Notes: a model not told the origin generated them from the sequence alone. A stretch of DNA of 42,418 bases from Lachnospiraceae bacterium UBA7054 (GCA_002492725.1 DLAF01000025.1:23436-65853); one strand, 5' to 3'. Positions 33,028-42,298 are shown, counted from the stretch's first letter. Translations and numbers: made by a program.

Positions 33028-34377
33028 TCACGTAATACTGTCGTTGATTTTCTGCTCATTATAAAACACGAACACGATCCCGCCGAGCAGACAAAAGAGC
33101 GCCGCCCCAAAGGCCGCAACGCGATAGCCTGTGCCCGTGCCGCCGCCGATCGTGGAGACCGCCGTAAACAGCAGCATGGAAAGACTCTGTCCCAGCTTAA
33201 AGGCAAAGGTTCTTGCCGCATAAAACATGCCCTCTCTGTTGCTTCCCGTGCGCTTTGCGTCACTCTGGGCAATGTCCGCCACCACGGCCTGCGGCAGGAT
33301 ACCGAATACCGCCATCGGCAAAGAAGCCGTCACCATCAAAAGATACCCCTGCACCTTAGCGGGAATCACCGTGTATCTACCCAAAAATGCCGTGTAAAGA
33401 TAAGACAGTGCAAAGACGGCGAACGCCATGAGAATCAGCTTTTTCTTCCCGAATTTGGGCGTCAGTTTGTTGATTGGAACATAGAACACCAGTGAAAGCG
33501 CCGTCATTCCCACAAAATAGATGGTCGTCATCGTCTCCGGCAGCTTTAAGAGGCTGGTGACAAAGAAGGGCAGTCCCGTCTGGAACATGGTAATGGCAAT
33601 CCAGTACAGGATATCCGAAGCCACAAACTTGCAAAATTCCCCGTTTTTAAAAGTGGCCACAAGGGAGGAAAACGCCGTATCCTGGGAAGGCACGGCCGTC
33701 ACATACTCCTTTTCGCGAATCGTCCAGACGGGCACCTGCATGCACACGAAGGCGATCACCGCCATGACCGCAAAGGTGACGCGGATCGCATTCACACGTC
33801 CGAAGACCGGGATCAGAGTCCCCCAGATAACAGGCGCCAGATAAGCAACCGCCGTCCCCGCAATAAAGGTAAAGGAAATGACGGTGGAAATATTCAGGCG
33901 CTCCTTTTGATTGTGCCCCAGCTCCGGAATCAGCGCGTTGTAGGGCGTGCAGTAGGCTGTGATCGACAGGTAATAGGCCATCACCATGACAAACAGAAAG
34001 AAAGCATTGACCATACTGGTCTGCCCCACCGGTGACCAGAACACCAGAACCGTGGAAAACGCCAGCGGCAGGGACGCCCACTTTAAGAAAGGAATGCGCC
34101 TTCCCTGCTTTGCTCTGCAGCGGTCGGACAGCGAGGCAATCCAGGGATCCGTGACCGCGTCAAACAACCGCCCAAAAGCTGTGATGCCGCCGATCACCGT
34201 AAAGATGCCAAACACCACAAGCCCCTGCGGGATGAACAGCGTCTGCCCCTGCGAGACCGCCGCCTCGTCTGGCTGATAGAAGTAAACCAGCCAGTTGGAA
34301 ATCAGGCCGGACAGCAGTGACCAGCCAAACTGCCCTGTCGCAAAGAGCCAGATTTTTTGTGTTGATAATGATTTCAT
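33028..34377 (-). CDS. GPH-family sugar/cation symporter
   Basis: This 449-residue protein has about twelve hydrophobic segments and the GPH (glycoside-pentoside-hexuronide:cation) signature: DAVTDPWIASLSDR followed by GRRIPFLKWA. The family imports sugars such as melibiose, lactose or glucuronides with Na+ or H+. The substrate cannot be told. A putative PTS IIA domain is missing. Start ATG 34377 has AAGGAGG 7 nt upstream, 18 bp after rlmD. Its position with an intracellular hydrolase might suggest uptake and cleavage of one compound, but this is weak, since the hydrolase looks lipase-like. Confidence 0.9.
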   Translation of the reverse strand: MKSLSTQKIWLFATGQFGWSLLSGLISNWLVYFYQPDEAAVSQGQTLFIPQGLVVFGIFTVIGGITAFGRLFDAVTDPWIASLSDRCRAKQGRRIPFLKWASLPLAFSTVLVFWSPVGQTSMVNAFFLFVMVMAYYLSITAYCTPYNALIPELGHNQKERLNISTVISFTFIAGTAVAYLAPVIWGTLIPVFGRVNAIRVTFAVMAVIAFVCMQVPVWTIREKEYVTAVPSQDTAFSSLVATFKNGEFCKFVASDILYWIAITMFQTGLPFFVTSLLKLPETMTTIYFVGMTALSLVFYVPINKLTPKFGKKKLILMAFAVFALSYLYTAFLGRYTVIPAKVQGYLLMVTASLPMAVFGILPQAVVADIAQSDAKRTGSNREGMFYAARTFAFKLGQSLSMLLFTAVSTIGGGTGTGYRVAAFGAALFCLLGGIVFVFYNEQKINDSIT

Positions 34378-34395
34378 CCGAATGCCTCCTTCTTA

Positions 34396-35952
34396 TCAAT
34401 TCTCTTTCTTCTTTAGAAGACATATTGTCTCCACCCCCGTTGTCCACGGAAACTGGTCGATCGGCACACAGCGCAGGGCCTCATATCCCCTCTCGATAAA
34501 AACCGCAAGGTCTCTGGCCAAACTGCTCGCTTTACAGGAGATATAGAGGATGTACTCCACGCCGTAAGAAATGATTTTCTGCAGGGCCTTCGGATGCACG
34601 CCGTCGCGGGGCGGATCCAGAACGATCATATCCGGCTTCTCCTCAATCTCATCGAGCACCTTGAGGACGTCGCCGGCGAGAAATGTACAGTTATGTAAAC
34701 CATTTAATGCCGCATTCTCCCGCGCTGCAAGGACAGCCTCCTCCACGATTTCCACGCCGATCACTTTTTTCGCCGCCGGAGCAAGCATCTGCGCAATGGT
34801 CCCCGTGCCGCTATAAAGGTCATAGACAATCTTACCCTGCGCAAATCCGCCCGCCGCCCCATACGGTCTGCTTTCCGAACTGCTCCCAGGCTCCCCTGCC
34901 CCTTTATCAAACAGAGCTTCGCAGTCGGAAATATATTCCCGCGCCGTTTGGTAAAGCAGCTCCGCGCCCAGGCTGTTGGTCTGAAAAAAGGAAAAGAGGG
35001 ACACTCGAAACTTCAGGCCCAGAAGCTCCTCATAAAAGTAATCCCTGCCGTACAATAATTCCGTCTCATCACTTTGCACCACATCCGCAGGAGAATCGTT
35101 CTTCACATGCAGGATACCGACGATTTTTCCCGCAAGCGGCAAAGCCAGCAGGCGCTCCCGCAATCCACAGAGTATCTCCCGCTCATCCGCACAAGTATCC
35201 TGTCCGCCTGACATCTCTTGCCCGGACACTGCCTCCTGTCCGAATACCCCGGCCACCGTTTTTTCTCCCGGCCACTGTGTCGTCGTCACCAGCGCCGCCA
35301 AGATCTCGCCCGTCGCCTTTGCCTTGCGCACCACAAGGTGGCGCAGATACCCGGTGTGGCGCAGTCTGTGATAAAAAGGGATCACGGTGCCCTGCTCTTT
35401 CAGGGCATCAAAATAATCCCGCACCAAACGCAGGATCTTTCGATAATCTTCGTCAACAATCTGACAATCCGTCACCGACACGATATCGTAAAAACTCCCC
35501 CGCCTGTGCATTCCCAGGGCAAGGGGACCGTCCTTCACCTCATCTCCAAAAGTAAACTCCATCTTGTTGCGGTAGCCAAAGACCGCCGGACTTCCCTTGA
35601 TCTTTTCAAACCGGCATGTACTCTCCTGAGCAGCCAGCACCGGCGCAAGGAGACGCCACACCTGCCCCTCTTTGACGGCCAGACTCTCCTCATAGGGAAA
35701 GGAGAGGTAGGTACAGCCGCCGCAGCTTCCGAAATGCGGACAGGGCGCCTCCTGTTCCAAAGGCGATGGAGTCAGCACTTCCAGGAGACGCCCTTCATAT
35801 CTGCCGTTTCTCGCCTTACTTACGGATGCCCGCACCTTTTGGCCCGGCAGCGCGTTTTTTACTGTGCAGACGCCCTCCTTACAGGCAACGATCCCCTTGT
35901 TTGGAAAGTCAAAGCGCTCCGACACGCCCTCAATGATCTGTCCTTTTTTCAT
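34396..35952 (-). CDS. rlmD: 23S rRNA (uracil-C5) methyltransferase, RlmD-like
   Basis: This 518-residue enzyme methylates C5 of a uracil in 23S rRNA. An N-terminal TRAM domain (about 1-60), an iron-sulfur motif (PCPHFGSCGGCTYL) and a C-terminal SAM-methyltransferase domain are visible: DLYSGTGTI (SAM loop), VLDPPRDGVHPKAL (base flipping) and the catalytic Cys in YISCKASSLARDL. The length is greater than the usual 450 because of two inserts: a Gln/Gly/Asp-rich one (about 230-255) and a Gly/Ser-rich one (about 355-380). ATG 35952 has GAGG 5 nt upstream; the longer frame to 35976 has none. It opens the seven-gene run. The exact target base (as in RlmC/RlmD/TrmA) is not certain. Confidence 0.87.
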   Translation of the reverse strand: MKKGQIIEGVSERFDFPNKGIVACKEGVCTVKNALPGQKVRASVSKARNGRYEGRLLEVLTPSPLEQEAPCPHFGSCGGCTYLSFPYEESLAVKEGQVWRLLAPVLAAQESTCRFEKIKGSPAVFGYRNKMEFTFGDEVKDGPLALGMHRRGSFYDIVSVTDCQIVDEDYRKILRLVRDYFDALKEQGTVIPFYHRLRHTGYLRHLVVRKAKATGEILAALVTTTQWPGEKTVAGVFGQEAVSGQEMSGGQDTCADEREILCGLRERLLALPLAGKIVGILHVKNDSPADVVQSDETELLYGRDYFYEELLGLKFRVSLFSFFQTNSLGAELLYQTAREYISDCEALFDKGAGEPGSSSESRPYGAAGGFAQGKIVYDLYSGTGTIAQMLAPAAKKVIGVEIVEEAVLAARENAALNGLHNCTFLAGDVLKVLDEIEEKPDMIVLDPPRDGVHPKALQKIISYGVEYILYISCKASSLARDLAVFIERGYEALRCVPIDQFPWTTGVETICLLKKKEN

Positions 35953-36001
35953 GCTATCCTCATTTCTAAGCAACAAATTGCCGATTAATCCTTTCGTTTA
36001 C

Positions 36002-36046
36002 AAAAAAGATAAGCCGGCGGAAAAGGCATATCTCTCCTGCCGGCTC
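36002..36046 (-). terminator. Intrinsic terminator after the small acidic protein gene
   Basis: AGCCGGC (36045-36039) and GCCGGCT (36018-36012) form the stem and are followed, going left, by TATC and TTTTTT (36007-36002). The hairpin lies 35 bp beyond the stop codon of the 91-residue gene and separates it from rlmD. Confidence 0.8.
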
Positions 36047-36079
36047 TCTATCCTCCTGCTTCTTTGTGATCAGACGGCT

Positions 36080-36355
36080 CTACTTCCCAGTCTCCTCGTC
36101 ATCCTCATCCTCGAAGAAATCATCGTCAAAGTCGTCATCAAAATCATCGTCGAAATCCTCCAGATAATCGGGTGTCAGATAACGATACACCGCGTAGGCA
36201 ATGGCCGCTACAGCCGCTACCGCACCAATGATCGCCAGCACCCACAGCAGGGTATTGGCCTTCTTCTCCTCCTCGTGCTTTCTGCCCAGCAGTTCATTAA
36301 CGCCTGCATTGTCCATGATCTCATCCAATTTATTCAAAATCTCTTTCTTACTCAT
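36080..36355 (-). CDS. Small single-pass membrane protein with DDDF acidic tail
   Basis: This 91-residue protein has an N-terminal amphipathic helix (MSKKEILNKLDEIMDNAGVN), a Lys/Glu stretch, one transmembrane helix (about 36-60) and a C-terminal tail with four repeats of DDDF and Glu/Asp-rich sequence. A Tyr-rich stretch links the two. No known domain was recognised. A charged tail of this kind could bind cations or a basic protein partner (inference). ATG 36355 has GAGAGGG about 8 nt upstream. It has its own extended -10 promoter and a terminator, so it is monocistronic. Downstream of pcrA by about 140 bp, on the same strand. Confidence 0.75.
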   Translation of the reverse strand: MSKKEILNKLDEIMDNAGVNELLGRKHEEEKKANTLLWVLAIIGAVAAVAAIAYAVYRYLTPDYLEDFDDDFDDDFDDDFFEDEDDEETGK

Positions 36356-36401
36356 CCCGTAACCCTCTCTTTCCCTTCCATTTAATGCTGAGTCTGCGTC
36401 T

Positions 36402-36415
36402 AGTATACCACGTAT
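36402..36415 (-). promoter_or_regulatory. Extended -10 promoter of the small acidic protein gene
   Basis: TGG directly before TATACT (36407-36402) forms an extended -10. The -35 region is poor (TGGTAA). An inverted repeat (GTTCTATTT/AAATAGAAC, at about 36437-36482) lies just upstream, after pcrA. Confidence 0.5.
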
Positions 36416-36436
36416 TTACGGATTTTACCATATCTT

Positions 36437-36483
36437 ACAGTTCTATTTTATGAAAAATTTGCAAATTTATCCCAAATAGAACC
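36437..36483. repeat. Inverted repeat downstream of pcrA
   Basis: GTTCTATTT and AAATAGAAC pair around a loop that itself contains AAATTTGCAAATTT, a second palindrome. It lies between pcrA and the small gene. There is no T-tract, so it is not a clear terminator; it could be an mRNA 3' end or a protein-binding site. Confidence 0.5.
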
Positions 36484-36496
36484 AATTCATGCTCCC

Positions 36497-38770
36497 TTAT
36501 ACCTTTTGCAGTTTGGCAAATCCTGCGTACATGATCTTCTGCCCCATCTCGTCAAAGACCACCGTCACCTGACTGTCTCTGGGCCCCGGCTCGATCTTTA
36601 GCACAGTGCCTTCCCCGTAGCGGACATGGCGCACGCGGTCTCCCGCCTCATAGCCAAGCCGCCCCGCTGCCGCAGTCGACGCCCCGCCCGCCGAAAACGG
36701 CTCTGATGCGGAAGCCGACTGTTTTTGCGCTGAAAGCGGATTCGCTGCGATCGACTTCATGATAAAGGGTCGATTCTCTTCCGCCGTCCGTTTGGGCCGC
36801 ACGACAGCCCTCGGCCTTGCGGATACGCTCTTCCCGGGCGAAAACGGTTTTTCATCCATCAGCAGGGGCGGGATCTCCCGCACAAAGCGGCTGACCGGAT
36901 TGTACTGCGTCTCTCCGTGGATCATACGCTGTTTCGCACAGGTAAGGGTCAGCTCGTCCTTCGCCCTGGTGATTCCCACATAGGCAAGGCGTCTTTCCTC
37001 CTCGATCTCCATGGGATCATCCGCCTTAATGCTCATATAACTTGGAAAAATACCATCCTCCAAGCCCGCCAGATAGACGTGCGGAAATTCCAAGCCCTTT
37101 GCGCTGTGCAGGGTCATCAGAAGCACCCTGTCGCCGTCATCCACACGATCAATATCCGCTACCAGCGCCACCTCCTCCAAAAATTCGCTCAGAGTCGGCT
37201 CATCATTTTCTTCCTCGTAGGCTACCACCTTGCTGACCAATTCCTCAATATTCTCGATGCGGTCGGCCGCGTCCTCCTCGTCGGATTCCTCCAATTCTTT
37301 GACATAACCCGTAAGATCCAGCACATCTCTTACAAGCTCTTCCAGACTATAAAACTCCTGTTTACTGCGAAAGCTCTGGATCATGGTCACAAAAGGCTTT
37401 AATTTAGACGCGCTCCTGCCGATGGTCATGATCTGATCCGCCTCTGTCAGGGCGTCGAAGAAACTGATATTTCTCTCGTCGGCATATTCCTGCACCCGCA
37501 CGATGGTAGCCGCACCGATGCCGCGTCTGGGCACATTGATGATACGTTTGACCGCCACATCGTCTCTGCCGTTGTCGATGGTCTTTAAGTAAGCGAGCAC
37601 ATCCTTGATCTCCCGTCTGGAATAAAAGTTCGTGCCGCCGACCACATCATAGGGAATCCCCTCCATGATAAAGCGTTCTTCCAAAAGGCGGGCCTGCGCG
37701 TTGGTGCGGTAGAGCACGGCGCAGTCTCCATAGGAAACCTCTCCCTTTCTGTTCTTCTTTGCCACATCCCCGGCGATGTATTCCGCCTCCTCGTAGGCCG
37801 TATCAAACTGTCTGAAATGAATGCGTTCCCCTTCCGTCTTTTCGGTCCACAGCGCCTTGTCCTTGCGGCCTACATTATTCTTAATCACTGCGTTGGCAGC
37901 ATCCAAAACCATCTGGGTAGAGCGGTAATTCTGCTCCAGCTTGATCACGCAGGCTTCCGGATAGACTTTCTCAAAGTCCAGGATATTGCGGATATTCGCC
38001 CCCCGAAACTTATAGATGGACTGGTCATCATCACCCACCACGCACAGGTTTCTGTTCTTCGCTGCCAGCAGTCTGATCAGCTCAAACTGCGCGGTGTTGG
38101 TATCCTGATACTCGTCCACACAGATATACCGAAAACGATCCTGATATGCCGCAAGCACTTCGGCATCCGCCTTAAAAAGCTCCACCGTCTTCATGATCAG
38201 GTCGTCAAAGTCCAGGGCATTGTTTTTCTTTAAGGTCGCCTGATACTCGCGGTACGCTTTGGCAATCTTGCTCCCATTAAAATCAAAACCGTTTTGCATC
38301 TCGTATTCCTGCGGATCGATCAGCTCATCCTTGGCCGAAGAGATGGCACTTAAAATGGTACGCTCCTTGAGCATCTTTGTGTCGATCTGCAGCTTCTTGC
38401 AGACTTCTTTCATAATGCCCTTCTGATCATCGGTATCATAAATCGTAAAATGATTGTCATATCCCAGCCTGTCTATGTAGCGGCGCAAGATACGCACACA
38501 GGTGGAATGAAAGGTGGATACCCAGATCTGTTCCGCACCGAAGCCGACAATTTTGTCAACGCGCTCACGCATCTCCCCCGCCGCCTTGTTTGTAAAGGTG
38601 ATGGCCAGAATATGATAGGGCGCCACACCCGCCCTGTCGATCAGGTATGCCACCCTGTGCGTCAAAACTCTGGTCTTGCCGGATCCTGCGCCCGCCAGAA
38701 TCAAAACAGGGCCGTCAGTCTGCATGACGGCCTGTTTCTGTTTCTCGTTTAAAGTATCATATATGCTCAT
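36497..38770 (-). CDS. pcrA: ATP-dependent DNA helicase PcrA (UvrD family)
   Basis: This 757-residue superfamily 1A helicase unwinds DNA with 3'-5' polarity in repair and in plasmid rolling circles. Motifs include the Walker A AGAGSGKTR (about 26-34), AITFTNKAA (Ia), VDEYQDTN (II), GDDDQSIYKFRGA (III), LEQNYRS (IV), MTLHSAKGLEF (V) and VGITRAKDEL (VI). The C-terminus has the Tudor-like domain (GDRVRHVRYGEGTVLKIEP) that binds RNA polymerase in PcrA. Full length compared with the family (about 720-750). SD AAGGAAAG precedes ATG 38770. It lies 88 bp downstream of the SPFH gene. Confidence 0.96.
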   Translation of the reverse strand: MSIYDTLNEKQKQAVMQTDGPVLILAGAGSGKTRVLTHRVAYLIDRAGVAPYHILAITFTNKAAGEMRERVDKIVGFGAEQIWVSTFHSTCVRILRRYIDRLGYDNHFTIYDTDDQKGIMKEVCKKLQIDTKMLKERTILSAISSAKDELIDPQEYEMQNGFDFNGSKIAKAYREYQATLKKNNALDFDDLIMKTVELFKADAEVLAAYQDRFRYICVDEYQDTNTAQFELIRLLAAKNRNLCVVGDDDQSIYKFRGANIRNILDFEKVYPEACVIKLEQNYRSTQMVLDAANAVIKNNVGRKDKALWTEKTEGERIHFRQFDTAYEEAEYIAGDVAKKNRKGEVSYGDCAVLYRTNAQARLLEERFIMEGIPYDVVGGTNFYSRREIKDVLAYLKTIDNGRDDVAVKRIINVPRRGIGAATIVRVQEYADERNISFFDALTEADQIMTIGRSASKLKPFVTMIQSFRSKQEFYSLEELVRDVLDLTGYVKELEESDEEDAADRIENIEELVSKVVAYEEENDEPTLSEFLEEVALVADIDRVDDGDRVLLMTLHSAKGLEFPHVYLAGLEDGIFPSYMSIKADDPMEIEEERRLAYVGITRAKDELTLTCAKQRMIHGETQYNPVSRFVREIPPLLMDEKPFSPGKSVSARPRAVVRPKRTAEENRPFIMKSIAANPLSAQKQSASASEPFSAGGASTAAAGRLGYEAGDRVRHVRYGEGTVLKIEPGPRDSQVTVVFDEMGQKIMYAGFAKLQKV

Positions 38771-38858
38771 GTGAATATCTTTCCTTACACTATGTCCATA
38801 ATCCTTGCTGTAACCGGGAACATATCACGCACATCTCATTCCCTGTTCCTTTGTCTGC

Positions 38859-39833
38859 TTATAAAAGCTGCGTGCCGCAGTTGCCACAGAATTTGCTCCC
38901 AGTGGTCGGCGTGCCGCAGTTCGGGCAGAATTTCGGCCCTTGGCCGCCCTGTGCCGCAGGCTGTCCCTGTGTCTGAGGAGCTGCGCCGTTCAAATTCATC
39001 TGATTCACCATCTGCTGACCGATGGCCATACCCATCTGCAGGCCGACCATATCAGAGGCCATGCCCGCGCCGCCTCCGCCGCCTTTTCCCATGGAGTCCG
39101 CCGCCGCTATCTGGGTGTACTTATTCACATCGCCCACCATAGACTGCGCCGCCGCCTTCTCCTGCATCTTGCGAATTTCTTCGGGATAGGAAAAGCTCTC
39201 GATGGTAAAGCCCGAGATACCGATGCCTATCGTCTGCATGTCAGCGTCAAGCTCTCCTTCGATGCCTTTGGCAATATTTCTGGCATCTATCTGGAGATTG
39301 AACATATCATGACCTTCCTTGCTGATCCAGCTCATGAGAAGCTGGTCAAGGCTTGCGATGATACGCTCTTTTACATCCCCCACCGTGTAGGTCTGCCTGA
39401 TGCCGGCCAGTTTATCGATCACCACATCGTGAGCCGCCACCCTGCAGTTGAAGGTACCGAACGCGCGGATCGGCATACCTCCTGGAAGCCCGGGTGCCGG
39501 CAGATTGATCGCGTTCTTCGTGCCCCACTTTACCAGGATCTCCTTGGTATTGATAAAGAGTACTTCCGCCTTCAGAGGCGAGTTAAACGCAAATTTAAAG
39601 CTCTTCAACGTCGTCAGAAAGGGAATGATATCCGACTCGATATCGTATTCTCCATCCTCCTGAAAAATACCCTCGACCCTGCCGTTATATAAAAAGATTG
39701 CATCCTGACCGGGACGGATGATCAACTTAGATCCCTTCTTGATCTCCTGATTTTGAAATTTGTAAAACAATACCCCCTCTCCGGTCTCCTGCCATTCAAT
39801 CACACTTAAAAACTGATTTTTAATAAATCCCAT
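38859..39833 (-). CDS. SPFH-domain protein with C-terminal zinc ribbon
   Basis: This 324-residue protein has an SPFH/band-7-type region (about 25-215, GQDAIFLYNGRVEGIF, KEILVKWGTK, FGTFNCRV) of the YdjI/virion-core-like group, a helical segment with EEIRKMQEKAAAQSM, a Gly/Met/Ala-rich linker and a double zinc ribbon (KFCPNCGTPTTGSKFCGNCG) at the end. There is no transmembrane segment. In Bacillus, relatives are tied to membrane stress and lipid-domain proteins; direct function is not known. SD AGGAGG precedes ATG 39833. It starts 12 bp after the chemotaxis receptor gene, so they are cotranscribed. Confidence 0.87.
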   Translation of the reverse strand: MGFIKNQFLSVIEWQETGEGVLFYKFQNQEIKKGSKLIIRPGQDAIFLYNGRVEGIFQEDGEYDIESDIIPFLTTLKSFKFAFNSPLKAEVLFINTKEILVKWGTKNAINLPAPGLPGGMPIRAFGTFNCRVAAHDVVIDKLAGIRQTYTVGDVKERIIASLDQLLMSWISKEGHDMFNLQIDARNIAKGIEGELDADMQTIGIGISGFTIESFSYPEEIRKMQEKAAAQSMVGDVNKYTQIAAADSMGKGGGGGAGMASDMVGLQMGMAIGQQMVNQMNLNGAAPQTQGQPAAQGGQGPKFCPNCGTPTTGSKFCGNCGTQLL

Positions 39834-39845
39834 GTTTTCCTCCTA

Positions 39846-41324
39846 TTATCCCCGATTCAACTCCTGTGCCTGCCCGCTGAGTTTCTCTACCAATCCCTCT
39901 ACTTCGTTGACGATCTGTGTATTGTTCTCACTCACATTGAAAGTCTCCTGCGCATGTGCCGAAACTTCCTGCAGAATTGCCGAAATGGTCTGTATGCTCT
40001 CCACAATCACACGGTTTGCGGCCTCAAGCTGCTTCACCGCCTGGTCTAAGCGCTTGCTCTGTTCGTCCACCTGATTTGTGCCCTCGGAGATTTTTTCGAA
40101 GCTTTCCTCCGCCTGCACCGCAGATTCATTTTGCTTCTGGTTGCTCACCATCAGCTCCTCAACCGCATCTACGGCAACTTTTAACTTCTCCGACACACTG
40201 TGGATCACATCCGTGATATTGACGGTTGCACTCTGGGTCTGATTTGCCAGGTTGGAAATCTCCGTCGCAACCACCGCAAAACCTTTGCCGGCTTCTCCGG
40301 CTCTGGCCGCCTCAATGCTTGCATTTAACGCAAGAAGACTCGTCTGACTGGCAACACTGGTGATCATGTCGATAATGGTCTGCATGTTGGAGGTATAGGT
40401 CTCCAGTTCCTTCATATCCTCCACCACCTGCCTGCCTGCCCGCTCCGTGTTCTCCATCTGCCTGCGCAGTTCGCTCAGATTGTCCCTGCCAAGACTAACA
40501 CTGCTCTTGGCTTCCAACATGCTCTGACCGATTGCCGACATCACATCAGCCATCTGCACAATGTGGTTTTGAATCTCTTCTGTCTTTCCGAGCTGATTCT
40601 GCATGGATTCTGCCGTCTCATTGGTGCCGGAGGAAACCTCCTGCATAGCGTTTCTGGTTTCACTCACAGCCTCACCCAGCTTCTTCATCTGATCTGCCAT
40701 ATCCATGATGCCGTTTGACATCTGGCCTGAAACCACCATCACCCGGTCAAGAAGCTCGGAGACATTGTCCTTCTCCCTGTCAAGCTCCATCAGTTTGGCC
40801 TGATTGATCTTATCGAGCGTCGATGTCGCCAGACCCAGAAAAACCGAAATCAGCAGCAACAGGAACACACGAATCTCGTAAGTCGCCATTTCCTCCGCCT
40901 TAATATTCCCGGAAACAGCCTGATAGCCCACAAACAATATATTGATGACCACGCCGGCCCCCGACACAAAGGCGCAGAGTTTGACATCAGAATAGAGAAT
41001 GATCACCGTCAGGATCGGAATAATATATGTAAACGCGATCACATTGTTCGTGGTAATCACCACAAACACATAAAACAGCGTATAGCCGCCGCCAATCAGA
41101 TATTTGAGCCGCCCATCCGAAGGATCTTTCTGATAACAAATAATCTCGGCCACCAGCGGCACGAGTGCAAACAGGGAAAAGATCAGATAATATCCCCAGG
41201 TCCTGCTTCCCTTGACCACTTCCAAAAGATAGGCTGCCTCCAACACGGCCACGGTCACCGCATGGCAGGCAATCGCCACTTTATTCATTGCCTTTGCACC
41301 GTCAAATGTTTGTTCGTTGTTCAT
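39846..41324 (-). CDS. Methyl-accepting chemotaxis protein
   Basis: This 492-residue receptor has a hydrophobic N-terminal half with about six transmembrane segments (about residues 15-180) and no long periplasmic ligand domain, then a cytoplasmic signalling domain. The conserved hairpin tip reads LLALNASIEAARAGEAGKGFAVVATEI (about 335-365), flanked by long coiled coils with Gln/Glu methylation regions. There is no classical HAMP domain that I can identify. The start is ATG 41324: the longer frame to 41402 contains the promoter -10 element within its first codons, so the true start must be later. SD GGAGG is about 11 nt upstream. It may sense membrane or intracellular conditions. A flagellar or pilus-linked function is open. 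Confidence 0.9.
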   Translation of the reverse strand: MNNEQTFDGAKAMNKVAIACHAVTVAVLEAAYLLEVVKGSRTWGYYLIFSLFALVPLVAEIICYQKDPSDGRLKYLIGGGYTLFYVFVVITTNNVIAFTYIIPILTVIILYSDVKLCAFVSGAGVVINILFVGYQAVSGNIKAEEMATYEIRVFLLLLISVFLGLATSTLDKINQAKLMELDREKDNVSELLDRVMVVSGQMSNGIMDMADQMKKLGEAVSETRNAMQEVSSGTNETAESMQNQLGKTEEIQNHIVQMADVMSAIGQSMLEAKSSVSLGRDNLSELRRQMENTERAGRQVVEDMKELETYTSNMQTIIDMITSVASQTSLLALNASIEAARAGEAGKGFAVVATEISNLANQTQSATVNITDVIHSVSEKLKVAVDAVEELMVSNQKQNESAVQAEESFEKISEGTNQVDEQSKRLDQAVKQLEAANRVIVESIQTISAILQEVSAHAQETFNVSENNTQIVNEVEGLVEKLSGQAQELNRG

Positions 41325-41360
41325 TTCAGCACTATCCTCCTCGCTAACAAATCTGTGTTC

Positions 41361-41390
41361 AGTATAGCACATTTCCTCCTCTATCGACAA
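41361..41390 (-). promoter_or_regulatory. Promoter of the chemotaxis receptor-SPFH pair
   Basis: TTGTCG (41390-41385), an 18-bp spacer and TATACT (41366-41361) lie 40 bp ahead of ATG 41324, inside the first codons of the longer, unlikely reading frame. Confidence 0.55.
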
Positions 41391-41408
41391 GAGGTTCTTC
41401 ACTTGACC

Positions 41409-42269
41409 TTACAAAACCCCAACCACAATGCCGGCAATGATGACAGCGGCACATACCAGCTTATGCCCCGTATTTTTTTCATGAAACAAATATCGTCCTG
41501 CCAGGATGGTCACAACACATCCCGCCTGTTTTAGAAGGGTCATCACCGTGACCCGGCTCCCCGCCATGCCGTTTGCCACAAAAAGAGCCCGATCGGCGAT
41601 TACGATGAGAAGGCTTAAAAGCCAGACCCACTGATTGCAGACCGTCCGTTTCCAGTTTACAGGTGTACGGGAAATCAGGATAAATGCCAGATAAAAGAGG
41701 GTCAAAAACAACAGATACCAGAACTGGAGCTGATCACTTGTAATCTCCCGCATCAAAAGTTTGTCAAGCAGCCCCGAAAATGCATTTAAAAGACAGGAGA
41801 GAAAAGCCATTACCACAATCTTGGCCTCCACCGTTTCCCCCGTAAGCCTCCCGGCCTCCCGCAGGGTTTTCGGCTGATATTTCAGGAAAAGCAGCCCTGC
41901 AGATACAAGAAACAGCCCGACAAGCTGTGGAAATCCCAGTGTCTCCTGCAGCACGATCACCCCTAACAGCGTTGCGAAAAGCACCCGCGAAAGATCGAGC
42001 ACCCCATAGAGACTGATCGGCATGCGTTTGATAGCGCGAAAGCTGCACATCCAGGCCAGGAAGATTACAAAAGACTTCATTGCTATGTAGAGATATAGGC
42101 GGGGTTCCACGCCCATTGCTCGCTTTGCCGTCGGTAAAACTATCGCAAAAGACAGGAAAGTGTACATAAACAGTACCTCAATGGTAGAGTTTTGTGCAAG
42201 TGCCTTTTTCTTTACGATTTCGCGTACCCCTTTCAAAATGCCGTACAGCAGTACCAGCCAGATCCACAT
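41409..42269 (-). CDS. DMT/EamA-family transporter
   Basis: This 286-residue protein has about ten hydrophobic segments in two repeated halves, the EamA layout of the drug/metabolite transporter superfamily. The first half (residues 1-130) contains FLAWMCSFRAIKRMPIS, and the second half ends with AGRYLFHEKNTGHKLVCAAVIIAGIV, typical of the repeat ends. Substrate is unknown; members export amino acids, nucleotides or drugs. The SD GGGAGG lies 11 nt before ATG 42269, slightly far. It lies downstream of a tRNA gene across a long hairpin and 84 bp upstream of the chemotaxis receptor start. Confidence 0.85.
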   Translation of the reverse strand: MWIWLVLLYGILKGVREIVKKKALAQNSTIEVLFMYTFLSFAIVLPTAKRAMGVEPRLYLYIAMKSFVIFLAWMCSFRAIKRMPISLYGVLDLSRVLFATLLGVIVLQETLGFPQLVGLFLVSAGLLFLKYQPKTLREAGRLTGETVEAKIVVMAFLSCLLNAFSGLLDKLLMREITSDQLQFWYLLFLTLFYLAFILISRTPVNWKRTVCNQWVWLLSLLIVIADRALFVANGMAGSRVTVMTLLKQAGCVVTILAGRYLFHEKNTGHKLVCAAVIIAGIVVGVL

Positions 42270-42298
42270 TTCTTTTGTATCCTCCCTCTCATACGCGA

